From an uncultured Candidatus Saccharibacteria bacterium (lineage in GTDB: Bacteria > Patescibacteriota > Saccharimonadia > Saccharimonadales > Saccharimonadaceae): a DNA stretch of 61,623 nt. Of this stretch, positions 1 through 8,783 are shown piece after piece. The translations under genes and the position numbers were made by a program. The DNA is taken from the NCBI GenBank assembly GCA_947304135.1, contig CAMYZZ010000003.1, forward strand, positions 1 to 61,623, read 5' to 3'. The notes beneath the pieces were generated by a model. That model saw only the letters and a list, made by a program, of their open reading frames with translations, was not told the DNA's origin and did not search any database. The number at the start of each line of letters is the position of its first letter. Position 1 is the first letter of the stretch.

Positions 1-61
1 CACAAAAGCCGCCTAATCGAAAACGTCAAAGTCTTCTTGTAGATTTCTTTGTTGTTCATAT
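1..61 (-). CDS. N-terminus of a partial CDS (MNNKEIYKKTLTFSIRRLLW...), continues off the window
   Basis: ATG on minus strand at 61 with AAGGATT upstream and TATAAT further upstream; open to window edge. Confidence 0.45.
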
Positions 62-111
62 AATCCTTATGTTAATTTACTTAATTATAGCATATGATAA
101 AATGGACATAA

Positions 112-679
112 ATGAAGCAAAAAAATACTAAAGAATTAGATTTTGACAACACCATGAAAAAAGTGGAGGGCATCTCGAACAAAGTCGATGTGATTATGCG
201 CAACAGGCTAATCATCGCCTTCTTTCTAATCGTGGATGGCGTCGCATTTATACTGAACCCAAATACTACTTTGTCGGGAATGGCTAAAAAACATCATTTT
301 GTTGATAATTTTTGCCGCCGTCTCGGTTTTAATCGCGAATTTAGCCGCTAAGACTAAGGATCTAAAAACGATTATAATTTCTTTGTTTATTATCGTGCTG
401 GGCATAGTTTTCTATATTTACCCAGATTTTATAGCCGCGTACATGCAGCTGCTCCTAGCGCTATTTATTATCTATAACGGGGCGATGAATATTATAAAAA
501 CTTTACATTCTAAAAAACTATCGAAATACGCTCAATTTATCGCGGAAAAATATAACAAAATCATAAATCCAAAGGCCAAAGGCAAAGAGGAACAAAGAGA
601 AAAGAAATTCAAGGAAATTATCTTTGGCGCCGAAAAAGGCGATAAGAAGAAACGTAAAAAAGACGCAAAAATAGGCTAG
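112..679 (+). pseudogene. Small multi-pass membrane protein (DUF308/HdeD-like), split by a +1 frameshift in an A6 run near 285-290
   Basis: ORFs 112..351 and 299..679 overlap; removing one A gives ...LSGMAKNIILLIIFAAVSVLIAN..., a continuous TM segment. Confidence 0.6.
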
Positions 680-768
680 GGCAACAAAACTGCGCTAGAC
701 ACTGGACATTTTTGCAAAAGTGTGATATAATAAATACAGGGTGAGTTCTTTTAAAAGGAGGTGTTTTC

Positions 769-2106
769 ATGTTAGTTTCAAACTATACCCAGGTTTTTTC
801 ACATGATGATGAATCTTCAGCAATTTGGCATTCTGTTTTTGGAAGGCCAATGCTTGTTCCAAATATTTTAAGTGATCATCTGCTAAATAATAGATCCAAA
901 GGCTTAGATCCAGAAATTGAGCAAAATTTCGGGAAAGAGGTCTTGGATACTTTGGCGGAAGCTCATATTATTATTGACTCAAAAGAGCAGGAACAGAAAG
1001 ATATCGACGATTTGTTTGACAGGCACAATCCAGCCGGCGCAAACAAAGTTAAATTTTTATCACTAATCATGAGTGAGGAATGTCCGTTTAGATGTACTTA
1101 TTGTATCCACTTCGCAAGCTCAAAACATTATTACAATGAAGAGAAAATGATGTCAGTTGAAGTTGCGAAAACTAGTATTGACCAGTACTTTGACTTGATT
1201 GCGAGAAGCGGTCAAGAAAGTGCGTATGTTAATTTCGGCGGCGGCGAAGCATTGTTGAACTATAAGACAATTGCTGAAGTGCTTCCATATATTGACGCGC
1301 GCAGTAAAGAATTGGGCATACCCGTCAGGACAGCGCTAAACTCCAATCTCTACTTATTAACCGAAGAGATGGCCGCAAACTTCATCAAATACGGTGTTGA
1401 AATTGCAGCCAGCTTGGATGGCAGCAAAGAAGGGAACGACAAAGTCAGATTGACTAAAAACCTTACCGGCACATACGATAGAATTCTTGAGAATATGAAA
1501 ATTTTTGAGAAATTAGGCAGACCACTTAAGAGCTTTGCTATGACGGTGACGGAAGCAAACTTCTTTGACGTTGACACGGCTATTATTGACTGGGCCGAGT
1601 CTCAAGGCATGAATGAGGTAAGAATCGATATTGACGTAGTTGGTATGGTTGATATTCCGATCGAAGACGTTGTTGAGAGACTGAAAAAGGTTCGCGCCTA
1701 TGCTAAGGCTAAAGGAATTCCAGTAATCGGATTTTGGTCTAGAGCGGCCGAAAATCTCGGATTAGTCCCAGAAGAAGTTGATGTCGGATTCTGTGGTGGA
1801 GAACGAGGACATTCAGTCTGCGTAGCTCCGAGCGGCCAAGTTTTTCCGTGCGGATACAGCAATTATCAAATCGGAACTTATAATAATCTCAACAGTATCT
1901 ATCAAGAAGATGCATATCAAGAATTATTAAAACGTCGCAATCTAAATTTGTTAGAAGACTGCAAAGATTGTCCAATCTATGGTTTCTGCAGAGGAGGATG
2001 TTTAATTACAAAAGAGGCCAATGAGACCTCAGAAAAGCAAAAAGCGATGTGTAAACTTTATGTTGAAATGACGAAGGCGATTATCGACGAGTCTATCGAT
2101 GCATAG
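769..2106 (+). CDS. Radical SAM/SPASM peptide maturase
   Basis: CPFRCTYC (CxxxCxxC), SPASM-like CGGERGHSVCVAPSGQVFPCG...CKDCPIYGFCRGGC; strong SD AAAAGGAGGTG. Confidence 0.9.
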   Translation: MLVSNYTQVFSHDDESSAIWHSVFGRPMLVPNILSDHLLNNRSKGLDPEIEQNFGKEVLDTLAEAHIIIDSKEQEQKDIDDLFDRHNPAGANKVKFLSLIMSEECPFRCTYCIHFASSKHYYNEEKMMSVEVAKTSIDQYFDLIARSGQESAYVNFGGGEALLNYKTIAEVLPYIDARSKELGIPVRTALNSNLYLLTEEMAANFIKYGVEIAASLDGSKEGNDKVRLTKNLTGTYDRILENMKIFEKLGRPLKSFAMTVTEANFFDVDTAIIDWAESQGMNEVRIDIDVVGMVDIPIEDVVERLKKVRAYAKAKGIPVIGFWSRAAENLGLVPEEVDVGFCGGERGHSVCVAPSGQVFPCGYSNYQIGTYNNLNSIYQEDAYQELLKRRNLNLLEDCKDCPIYGFCRGGCLITKEANETSEKQKAMCKLYVEMTKAIIDESIDA

Positions 2107-2143
2107 GTTTTACATAAATAAACTTTGAAAGGAGAAAACCACT

Positions 2144-2227
2144 ATGGGAAACACACCTATCGTAATCAAAAAGATTACAATGCCAGAAGTATTAATGACT
2201 TGCCAGAATCCTAGCAACTGTCACTAA
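2144..2227 (+). CDS. Putative RiPP precursor peptide MGNTPIVIKKITMPEVLMTCQNPSNCH (27 aa), not in the ORF track
   Basis: SD AAAGGAG 7 nt upstream, ATG to TAA, C-terminal CQNPSNCH core-like segment, directly after SPASM gene and before a terminator. Confidence 0.75.
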   Translation: MGNTPIVIKKITMPEVLMTCQNPSNCH

Positions 2228-2243
2228 TCAGCGGCATAGCCAA

Positions 2244-2275
2244 GAGGCGGTTCTTTACGAATCGCCTCATTTTTT
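2244..2275 (+). terminator. Rho-independent terminator after the RiPP-like locus
   Basis: GAGGCGGTTC tttac GAATCGCCTC followed by ATTTTTT. Confidence 0.8.
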
Positions 2276-2288
2276 GTATTATTATCTT

Positions 2289-2954
2289 ATGAATAACGAA
2301 GTTAAAAGTATTGTTGAGAAAATCCAATCCGAGCACAAAAATATCGACACTATTTTAGTTTTTGGCTCTGCGACCACATCAGAATGGACTACGCAGTCGG
2401 ACATTGATGTATTTCTGATTGACAACTCTTTTAGTGATTCTCGTTCCGAGGAGACTATTGACGGGGTGCTAGTTGAATATCAAGAAGGCAATTTTGACAC
2501 TATCAAAAAGAGCATCGAGCGCGAGCGCGGCAATCTGCTCCATCGTAACGTTTCTACTATGATTGCGACGGCAATCGTTGTTTCTAATAAGTCCCCAGAA
2601 AAACTCAATGAGCTGGTCAATTTAGCAAAAGACGTTTTGGCCTCGAAGTCTAATTATGACGACGAAGACATTAAAATGTGGAAATACTCGATCGAAGATT
2701 ATTTAGGCAAGGCCAAAAAAGATGCAATGTGCGAGGACGAGGTGGCGTTTTATTTCGATGCGCACTATGTTCTTCAAAATGCTTTAGAAATGTCACTAGC
2801 TGAGCACGGCACCTACATGCCACAGCCAAAGCATCTAGCAAAGCGTTTGAGCGAAACCGATCCAGAATTGCTAGGGGTCTGGCTAGACTATATAAAAGCC
2901 TCTAGTTTAGCTGAAAAGTTTGAGATTCTCTCTCGTCTTGATAGCCGTGCGTAA
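2289..2954 (+). CDS. Nucleotidyltransferase-domain protein with C-terminal HEPN-like region
   Basis: FGSATTSEWTTQSDIDVFLI motif (GSx(n)SDIDxxL); start set to ATG 2289. Confidence 0.75.
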   Translation: MNNEVKSIVEKIQSEHKNIDTILVFGSATTSEWTTQSDIDVFLIDNSFSDSRSEETIDGVLVEYQEGNFDTIKKSIERERGNLLHRNVSTMIATAIVVSNKSPEKLNELVNLAKDVLASKSNYDDEDIKMWKYSIEDYLGKAKKDAMCEDEVAFYFDAHYVLQNALEMSLAEHGTYMPQPKHLAKRLSETDPELLGVWLDYIKASSLAEKFEILSRLDSRA

Positions 2955-2956
2955 CG

Positions 2957-3583
2957 CTATCTCCCGAGCGTTTTAATTTTCTTAAAATCTACTGCTTCGG
3001 CAGCTTTTCTAAGCGCAGCCTCGTTGCCGTAATGCGTGCGCTGGCCTGGCGCATCGGAAAGCATATGCTGGGCGTAAGGAAAACAAACCGCGCGCTCAAA
3101 TTTAGCGCCAAATTTGCCGGTCGTGGCGGTGGCAACTTCTGCGACACGAACATCTTTAGTCGGAACTTCTAGCGCCTGTTTCATTTCTTCCGGCATAAAT
3201 GTGAGCGAAAATAAATCTCCATCCGGCTCGCCAGTTAGTCGCCCGTAAGCAATCGAAGTATTGCCTTCCACCCAAAGTCTTTGATTAAGCGGACGCATTT
3301 TGGCATTGTTTAAGCTCGCTTCACAGCGCGCATATTTTTTATGATCTAGGCTTGTCATATCGCAAACATAGTCGCCCTCACAGGTCGTTGTCATCACGCC
3401 ACCTTTGACGGTTGGCGATTTTAAGCCGCTGTTTTCGTCATAGGAAATTGTATCGCTAATATAGTCCATAATGATCCAAGAAAGTAACCCGGTTTCTTTG
3501 TTCTCGGCTACGAGATAATATTCTACGCGCGCACCCCAAAATACGCTCGTCCAGCGGAGATGTTCTATTCCGAAGTGGATCAC
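2957..3583 (-). CDS. Hypothetical protein, 208 aa
   Basis: Long ORF, no recognised motif. Confidence 0.6.
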   Translation of the reverse strand: MIHFGIEHLRWTSVFWGARVEYYLVAENKETGLLSWIIMDYISDTISYDENSGLKSPTVKGGVMTTTCEGDYVCDMTSLDHKKYARCEASLNNAKMRPLNQRLWVEGNTSIAYGRLTGEPDGDLFSLTFMPEEMKQALEVPTKDVRVAEVATATTGKFGAKFERAVCFPYAQHMLSDAPGQRTHYGNEAALRKAAEAVDFKKIKTLGR

Positions 3584-3626
3584 GAAAAATATCCTGAGAC
3601 CCGTCAGAAGTTTAGGTTTGGAAAAA

Positions 3627-3980
3627 CTAATTATTAATTAGTTTTTCCACTTCAGTAGCTGGGACCAGCCACTCTTTTTCTTCTTCACTCCAGATTAGAC
3701 TAACCCCAAGTTCTAGTAATTTTTCTGACGGGGTAGGCTTTTTCAGAAATTTACGAAAGTCAAATCTGCCCGTATCTACACCAATCAAATCTGCAACATC
3801 CGCACTTAGAACCGATTTTAATTTTTCTAGCTGTGAAACAGTGAGCTCCTTTGTCCCGCGTTCAATCTCGATATATTTAGGGCGAGAAACACCGATTTTT
3901 TCAGCAATATACGCTTGAGAAAAGCCACGCATTCTTCTGATTGCGGCAATATTATTTGGATATTCTATATCTTTTGACAT
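3627..3980 (-). CDS. XRE-family HTH regulator
   Basis: [44 protein letters not shown]; start set to MSKDIEYP (3980). Confidence 0.85.
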   Translation of the reverse strand: MSKDIEYPNNIAAIRRMRGFSQAYIAEKIGVSRPKYIEIERGTKELTVSQLEKLKSVLSADVADLIGVDTGRFDFRKFLKKPTPSEKLLELGVSLIWSEEEKEWLVPATEVEKLINN

Positions 3981-4039
3981 AGTAAACTTAATAGTTAATA
4001 AAATCATTATATAGCAGTTAACACAAAAAATCAAATCAT

Positions 4040-4102
4040 AATGTAAAACATTAAAATAAAATGTAAAAAATATTGACAAAGATTTTTAAGTTTGATAAAT
4101 TA
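4040..4102 (+). promoter_or_regulatory. Promoter/operator of RNA ligase operon: AATGTAAAACATT palindrome (4040..4052), second AATGT half site, TTGACA-N17-TAAATT
   Basis: Perfect 5-3-5 inverted repeat beside the divergent XRE gene; 17-bp promoter spacer. Confidence 0.7.
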
Positions 4103-4130
4103 GGGCTAAGGTTCCTAAAAGGAGGTAAAT

Positions 4131-4853
4131 ATGAAAACGTCACAAGGAAAATTCGAACATAGGTACCATCACATTGAGGCGCCGACTGCTTCTGATAAGG
4201 AGAGAAGTAAAAAAGTTGGGCGCAGAGTTATAGCTTTACCGTGGGAGCATCCCGACAAGCCAAAAATATGGCGCGAGCCGGAGTTAGAGTATCTCTCTAG
4301 GAATAAGTGGTCATATAAGCGGAAGCTCGACGGCGAGAACATGCGCGTCATGTGGGATGGCGAGAAGGCTGTCTGGAATGGGAAATCAGATGATTTCGTC
4401 TGTAGCGAAGAAACTATAGAAATGATGAACCGAACTTTTCAAGAAGAAATTTTTGAAGAGAAATTCGGGAGAGAGAAAATTGTACTACTTTTTGGCGAAA
4501 GGATGGGTCCGAAGTGCCAGGGGAACGAGCTGGAACTTTCTGAATCCACTTTTGTACTATTTGACGCGAAGGTTGGTGACACTTGGCTCGAGCCAAAAAA
4601 TATTGTTTCCATTGCGAAATATTTTGAAGTCCCGAGCTGCTATGATTTTATGCCGGGTGGAGCACAAAAAGTGTTAGATGGCGATGGATATACAGAAACT
4701 CTAAATGGCCTAATTAAGAAAACTAGTGAAGGTAAATTCTGTGACTGGGAGGGTGTCGTCGCTATCCCGGAGGCTGGTCTATTTAGTCGAAAAGGCGAAC
4801 GCCTGATCGTCAAAATTAAGAATAAAGATTATTTTAACGACTATGGAGGATAG
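4131..4853 (+). CDS. RNA ligase family protein (covalent nucleotidyltransferase)
   Basis: KRKLDGENMRV (KxDG motif), FGERMGPK, EGVVAIPE, KIKNKDY; SD AAAAGGAGG. Confidence 0.85.
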   Translation: MKTSQGKFEHRYHHIEAPTASDKERSKKVGRRVIALPWEHPDKPKIWREPELEYLSRNKWSYKRKLDGENMRVMWDGEKAVWNGKSDDFVCSEETIEMMNRTFQEEIFEEKFGREKIVLLFGERMGPKCQGNELELSESTFVLFDAKVGDTWLEPKNIVSIAKYFEVPSCYDFMPGGAQKVLDGDGYTETLNGLIKKTSEGKFCDWEGVVAIPEAGLFSRKGERLIVKIKNKDYFNDYGG

Positions 4854-4858
4854 TTTGT

Positions 4859-5572
4859 ATGTCAAAAGTTCTAATTATTCCTGATACGCATTTAAAGCCG
4901 AAAATGTTTGATCTGGCCGATAAAATTATGCGTGAGCACAAAGTTGATTACGCAGTCCAACTTGGTGACAACTTAGATGATTTTTTCTGCGGCGCCGCTG
5001 AATACGACAAGCATTGGAAACGAATGGTGAAATTCCGCCGAGCGCATCCAGAAACGGTTTGGCTCAGAGGGAATCACGAAGTTTCCTATTTAGTTGGAGG
5101 ACTAGTAACTGGAAATACCATTTGGGGTGTACAATTTGCCGACAAATATGAGCGAGGTTTTCACCCAAAGACAGCACATATTGACGGAATGGTTATTTTC
5201 TCGCATGCTGGCATATTCCAGGAATTTATTGACAATGCTGGGCTCAACGTCTGCCAGGACGTTGAGGAACTAGTATACAGGATTAATAATCTAGAATTGC
5301 GGAAACTCTGGTATGACTACTCGCCAATTTGGGCTAGATGGCAGTATAAGATTCTAACTTGTCCAAAAATGCTGACCAGCTATGTCCAAGTTGCTGGCCA
5401 TACTCCAATACCAGAGATAGACTCAAATTCGCATATGATTTCTACGGATGTATTTTCGACAGAGTGGGGCAAAAAGATAAGTTCAGAGAGAATGATTATA
5501 GTTGATACGAAAACTGGAAAATATAAGGAAATCAACATTGATTTTAGGAAAGAATTTGGCGATGAACGTTGA
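4859..5572 (+). CDS. Calcineurin-like metallophosphoesterase
   Basis: IPDTHL, QLGDNLDD, LRGNHE, FSHAG, VAGHTPI motifs. Confidence 0.9.
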   Translation: MSKVLIIPDTHLKPKMFDLADKIMREHKVDYAVQLGDNLDDFFCGAAEYDKHWKRMVKFRRAHPETVWLRGNHEVSYLVGGLVTGNTIWGVQFADKYERGFHPKTAHIDGMVIFSHAGIFQEFIDNAGLNVCQDVEELVYRINNLELRKLWYDYSPIWARWQYKILTCPKMLTSYVQVAGHTPIPEIDSNSHMISTDVFSTEWGKKISSERMIIVDTKTGKYKEINIDFRKEFGDER

Positions 5573-6597
5573 TATTAGAAGAAGTGAGGTACTGCATGGA
5601 CTTATCAAATTCGGCTATAAATAGAATCGGCGACATAATCCGTCAGGGTAGCAATGCCGCCAGGTATGATGAGGCGATAGAAACCCTTAACGCTTGGCGC
5701 GAATCGCATGGCGAACTTATGGATGAGTACTATGAGAAATGTGTGAGACTGACTCAGTCAAATTCCACTAAAAATATAATTGTTGCGCAGAGATTGAAGC
5801 GGCTACCAACCATAGTAGATAAACTTAATCGTTTCAAAGGAATGAAGCTCGCCAGGATGCAGGACGTTGCGGGAGTTCGGTTAATTGTAAGGGATATGGA
5901 ACAACTCTCGCAAATTGAAAAACACTTAAGGCGCTGGCGCCACCTAATGTGGGTAAGAGATTATATAGGTAATCCAAAAATAGATGGGTACCGTGGCAAA
6001 CATTTTATTTTCAAGAAAAACGGTATGTATGTGGAGGTTCAATTGCGCACCCAAGTACAGCATATTTGGGCTACATCAGTTGAAACTGTAGATGTTTTTC
6101 GTGGATCATCTATAAAAACGAACGGTAGCAGTACTTATTGGCGTGACTTTTTTCGACAGACGTCTTCGGCTCTTGCCATAGCTGAACGCGCAGTTATGGT
6201 AAAAGGATTTGAAAACATGAGCCTCAAAGAAACGTGTGAAGTTATTGGCGAGACCATGAGAAAACATAAAATAGGACAATCTCTGCAGGCTATTGAAATT
6301 TCTGGGCAAACTTACGTCATGATGAATAGAACTAGGGATGCGTACTACCTAGTGCTGGATTTAGATTTCAAGAAAAAAGTATGTAGAATTTCTAGCTTTA
6401 AAGAGAATGAATATAATTTAGCCGTGGAAGAGTACAAGAAATTAGAGCACAATATGAAAAGGAATAACAGCATCGTCTTGGTTTCCGTTAGTGATATGAA
6501 GAAGCTGAACGATGCGTACCCGAACTACTTTCTAAATCTTAGATATTTTAACGAGCTGATTGGGTTCTTGCTTGAAAAAAATAAGAAAAGAGGTTAA
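5569..6597 (+). CDS. RelA/SpoT synthetase-domain protein (small alarmone synthetase-like)
   Basis: MQDVAGVRLIV, DGYRGKHFIF, VEVQLRTQVQHIWA; start overlaps the preceding stop. Confidence 0.85.
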   Translation: MILEEVRYCMDLSNSAINRIGDIIRQGSNAARYDEAIETLNAWRESHGELMDEYYEKCVRLTQSNSTKNIIVAQRLKRLPTIVDKLNRFKGMKLARMQDVAGVRLIVRDMEQLSQIEKHLRRWRHLMWVRDYIGNPKIDGYRGKHFIFKKNGMYVEVQLRTQVQHIWATSVETVDVFRGSSIKTNGSSTYWRDFFRQTSSALAIAERAVMVKGFENMSLKETCEVIGETMRKHKIGQSLQAIEISGQTYVMMNRTRDAYYLVLDLDFKKKVCRISSFKENEYNLAVEEYKKLEHNMKRNNSIVLVSVSDMKKLNDAYPNYFLNLRYFNELIGFLLEKNKKRG

Positions 6598-6601
6598 AAT
6601 A

Positions 6602-6691
6602 ATGACAATGAACATGAAAGAAGTTAAAAAAATTATTGCCGATGCCTTTGAGCGTGAAAGAAAGGCTGAAGCCAAAAAAGCCGCTAGATAA
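6602..6691 (+). CDS. 29-aa basic small protein MTMNMKEVKKIIADAFERERKAEAKKAAR, last gene of operon
   Basis: Immediately downstream ORF, not in track; SD AGAGG within preceding gene end. Confidence 0.45.
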   Translation: MTMNMKEVKKIIADAFERERKAEAKKAAR

Positions 6692-6717
6692 TCTTGCCAT
6701 CGGCCTATTTTGCGTTA

Positions 6718-6744
6718 GAAAAAGCCCCGGGAATTTCCCGGGGT
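6718..6744 (-). terminator. Rho-independent terminator (minus strand)
   Basis: CCCCGGGA/TCCCGGGG stem followed on minus strand by CTTTTT. Confidence 0.8.
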
Positions 6745-6754
6745 ATGTGGTGGA

Positions 6755-7036
6755 TTAGTAGTCTGCTCCGTTTACCTTGTTGTAAAAATAAGCTTCGTAA
6801 ATTTTGTCAGACAGTCTCTCGGTGAGACGCTCAGCCTCTTTAACTACTGATCTAGGTACATCGGTAGAAGGATATTCTGTCCATACTCCTTTGTAGCTAA
6901 TCTGTCCGATTCTTCGGCCATTTTTGCAGAGGTGCCAATGTGCTTCCTCCTGTGCGCAGTACTGCTTTGCAATGTCAATTTCCATGTAGTAACCGTACTC
7001 ATCTAAGTCTTCTTTTAATCTGTTAGGGTTTCCCAT
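6755..7036 (-). CDS. Hypothetical protein, 93 aa
   Basis: ORF with SD GGAGG upstream and a terminator downstream. Confidence 0.65.
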   Translation of the reverse strand: MGNPNRLKEDLDEYGYYMEIDIAKQYCAQEEAHWHLCKNGRRIGQISYKGVWTEYPSTDVPRSVVKEAERLTERLSDKIYEAYFYNKVNGADY

Positions 7037-7153
7037 CTCTAACCCCTCCTTTGCATAAAAGTATGGTAAAACTTACCACCATTACTAATTATACCACACT
7101 TGAGCTATAGAGTCAATAAAAAGGGGATGCTTTGTCGTGCTATACTATAAGGT

Positions 7154-7834
7154 ATGTATGCCGATTTTCGGGCTAAACTAACTCTACTCGCCGACGAGAA
7201 ATATCGCGAATTTTCTATGCGCGGTATCCCGTGCGAGCGGCCGTTTATTGGTGTGCGGATTCCGGATATCAGAAAATTAGTCGGAGAAATCTCGCCAGAA
7301 AAGTTTGATGATTTTTTGAGTGCAGACCCAGTCGCAATCGAAGAAGTTATTGCGAGAGGCTTAGTTATCTCGCGCTTGCCCTATGACGAGATGCTAAAAG
7401 TTTTTGATTCGCAGATTAAGTTACTGGATAATTGGTGCACAGTGGATACTTTTTGCGCGGCCCTGCGCAAAACCGTGAAGCATCACGAGGCGGATTTTTT
7501 AGACAAAAAAGTTGAGAAATTATTAGCTTCCAAAAATGAATTTGTTACCCGTGCTGGGCTGGTTTGCTTGCTCGATTTTTATGTTAGCGCGGAATATTTG
7601 CCACTCATTTTTGACCGCGTGGAATCGCTCAAAAATCGTGATGAATATTATGTCAAAATGGCGATGGCGTGGTTGATCGCGGAATGTTTTATCAAATTCC
7701 CGAGCGAAACTTTTTCTTATTTAAAATGCACTAAGTTGGACAAATGGACATTCAATAAAACTATTTCTAAAATTTGTGATTCGTACCGCGTCGATCCGGA
7801 CACCAAGCTAGAGCTTAAGCGACTTAGAAAATAG
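7154..7834 (+). CDS. DNA alkylation repair protein (AlkD-like HEAT-repeat glycosylase)
   Basis: RGIPCERPFIGVRIPDIRKL; DNWCTVDTFC; AMAWLIAECF. Confidence 0.85.
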   Translation: MYADFRAKLTLLADEKYREFSMRGIPCERPFIGVRIPDIRKLVGEISPEKFDDFLSADPVAIEEVIARGLVISRLPYDEMLKVFDSQIKLLDNWCTVDTFCAALRKTVKHHEADFLDKKVEKLLASKNEFVTRAGLVCLLDFYVSAEYLPLIFDRVESLKNRDEYYVKMAMAWLIAECFIKFPSETFSYLKCTKLDKWTFNKTISKICDSYRVDPDTKLELKRLRK

Positions 7835-7851
7835 TGTGCTATACTGAGGGT

Positions 7852-8421
7852 ATGGCAGAAGTTATTATCACTACAATTATCATTTCTCTAGTTGGCACCG
7901 CCGCGCACTTTCTGTATGATTTTACAAAACAGAATAAGTTCATTGGGCTTTTCGCAGCTGTCAACGAAAGTACTTGGGAACATATCAAAATTGCTTTGAC
8001 GCCGATTCTTTTGTGCGGGTTGTATGACGGATTTGTCTATGGCCAGAACCCGAATTATTTTCTCGCTAAATTAGTTTCGATTATGACGCCAGTAATTGCA
8101 ATCCCATGCATTTTCTACGGCTATAAATCAATTTCTAAGAAGCCGATTTTAGCGATTGACATTTCGAGTTTTTATTTGGTGATTTTCTTGAGTCAGTTTT
8201 TGTTCAAAGTAATTATCGACGCACCAGCAGTTTTGTACGTGTTCGAGTACTTAGCTTGCGTGGGCGTGTTTGTGGTGTTCGGCGCATATTCCGTTTTGAC
8301 CTTGATGCCGCTGAAGTTATTTATTTTCAAAGACCCAATTTCCCATAAATATGGGTTTAGAGCTCACACGGATAAGTTTAATATTTTTAAAAAGAAAAAC
8401 GGAGGTAAAAATGGAAACTAA
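7852..8421 (+). CDS. Multi-pass membrane protein, DUF6512-like
   Basis: N-terminal GTAAHFLYDFTKQNKFIGLFAAVNESTWEHIK; hydrophobic segments; start set to ATG 7852. Confidence 0.6.
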   Translation: MAEVIITTIIISLVGTAAHFLYDFTKQNKFIGLFAAVNESTWEHIKIALTPILLCGLYDGFVYGQNPNYFLAKLVSIMTPVIAIPCIFYGYKSISKKPILAIDISSFYLVIFLSQFLFKVIIDAPAVLYVFEYLACVGVFVVFGAYSVLTLMPLKLFIFKDPISHKYGFRAHTDKFNIFKKKNGGKNGN

Positions 8422-8665
8422 AATTTGTCAAAGCTGTGGTATGCCACTAATATCAGGCGACATGCTTAGTACGGAAAAAGATGGCAGTATTAATACAGAT
8501 TATTGTAAGTGGTGCTATAAGGATAGTGAGTTTATTGACAAATGTTCGATGGAAGAATACATCGATAAATGCTCTCAGTTCGGTGCGCAAGCCGGCATGA
8601 CTAACGAGCAGATGAGGGAATATTGTGCCAAGCTTTTTCCAACATTGAAGAGATGGAAAGCGTAA
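8411..8665 (+). CDS. Zinc-ribbon domain protein
   Basis: METKICQSCGMPLISGDML...DYCKWCYKDSEF; SD GGAGG. Confidence 0.8.
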   Translation: METKICQSCGMPLISGDMLSTEKDGSINTDYCKWCYKDSEFIDKCSMEEYIDKCSQFGAQAGMTNEQMREYCAKLFPTLKRWKA

Positions 8666-8717
8666 TAAGCACATGCAGGATAGAGCGCCCCTAGGTCAAG
8701 AAAAACCATTAATACTA

Positions 8718-8746
8718 TTGACTTTACTCGACGAGTATGATATAAT
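8718..8746 (+). promoter_or_regulatory. Strong promoter with palindromic operator in the spacer
   Basis: TTGACT-N17-TATAAT; spacer holds TACTCG-A-CGAGTA. Confidence 0.75.
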
Positions 8747-8783
8747 TATTGAATAAACTAGAAAAAGTTTTAGAGTATAAGTC

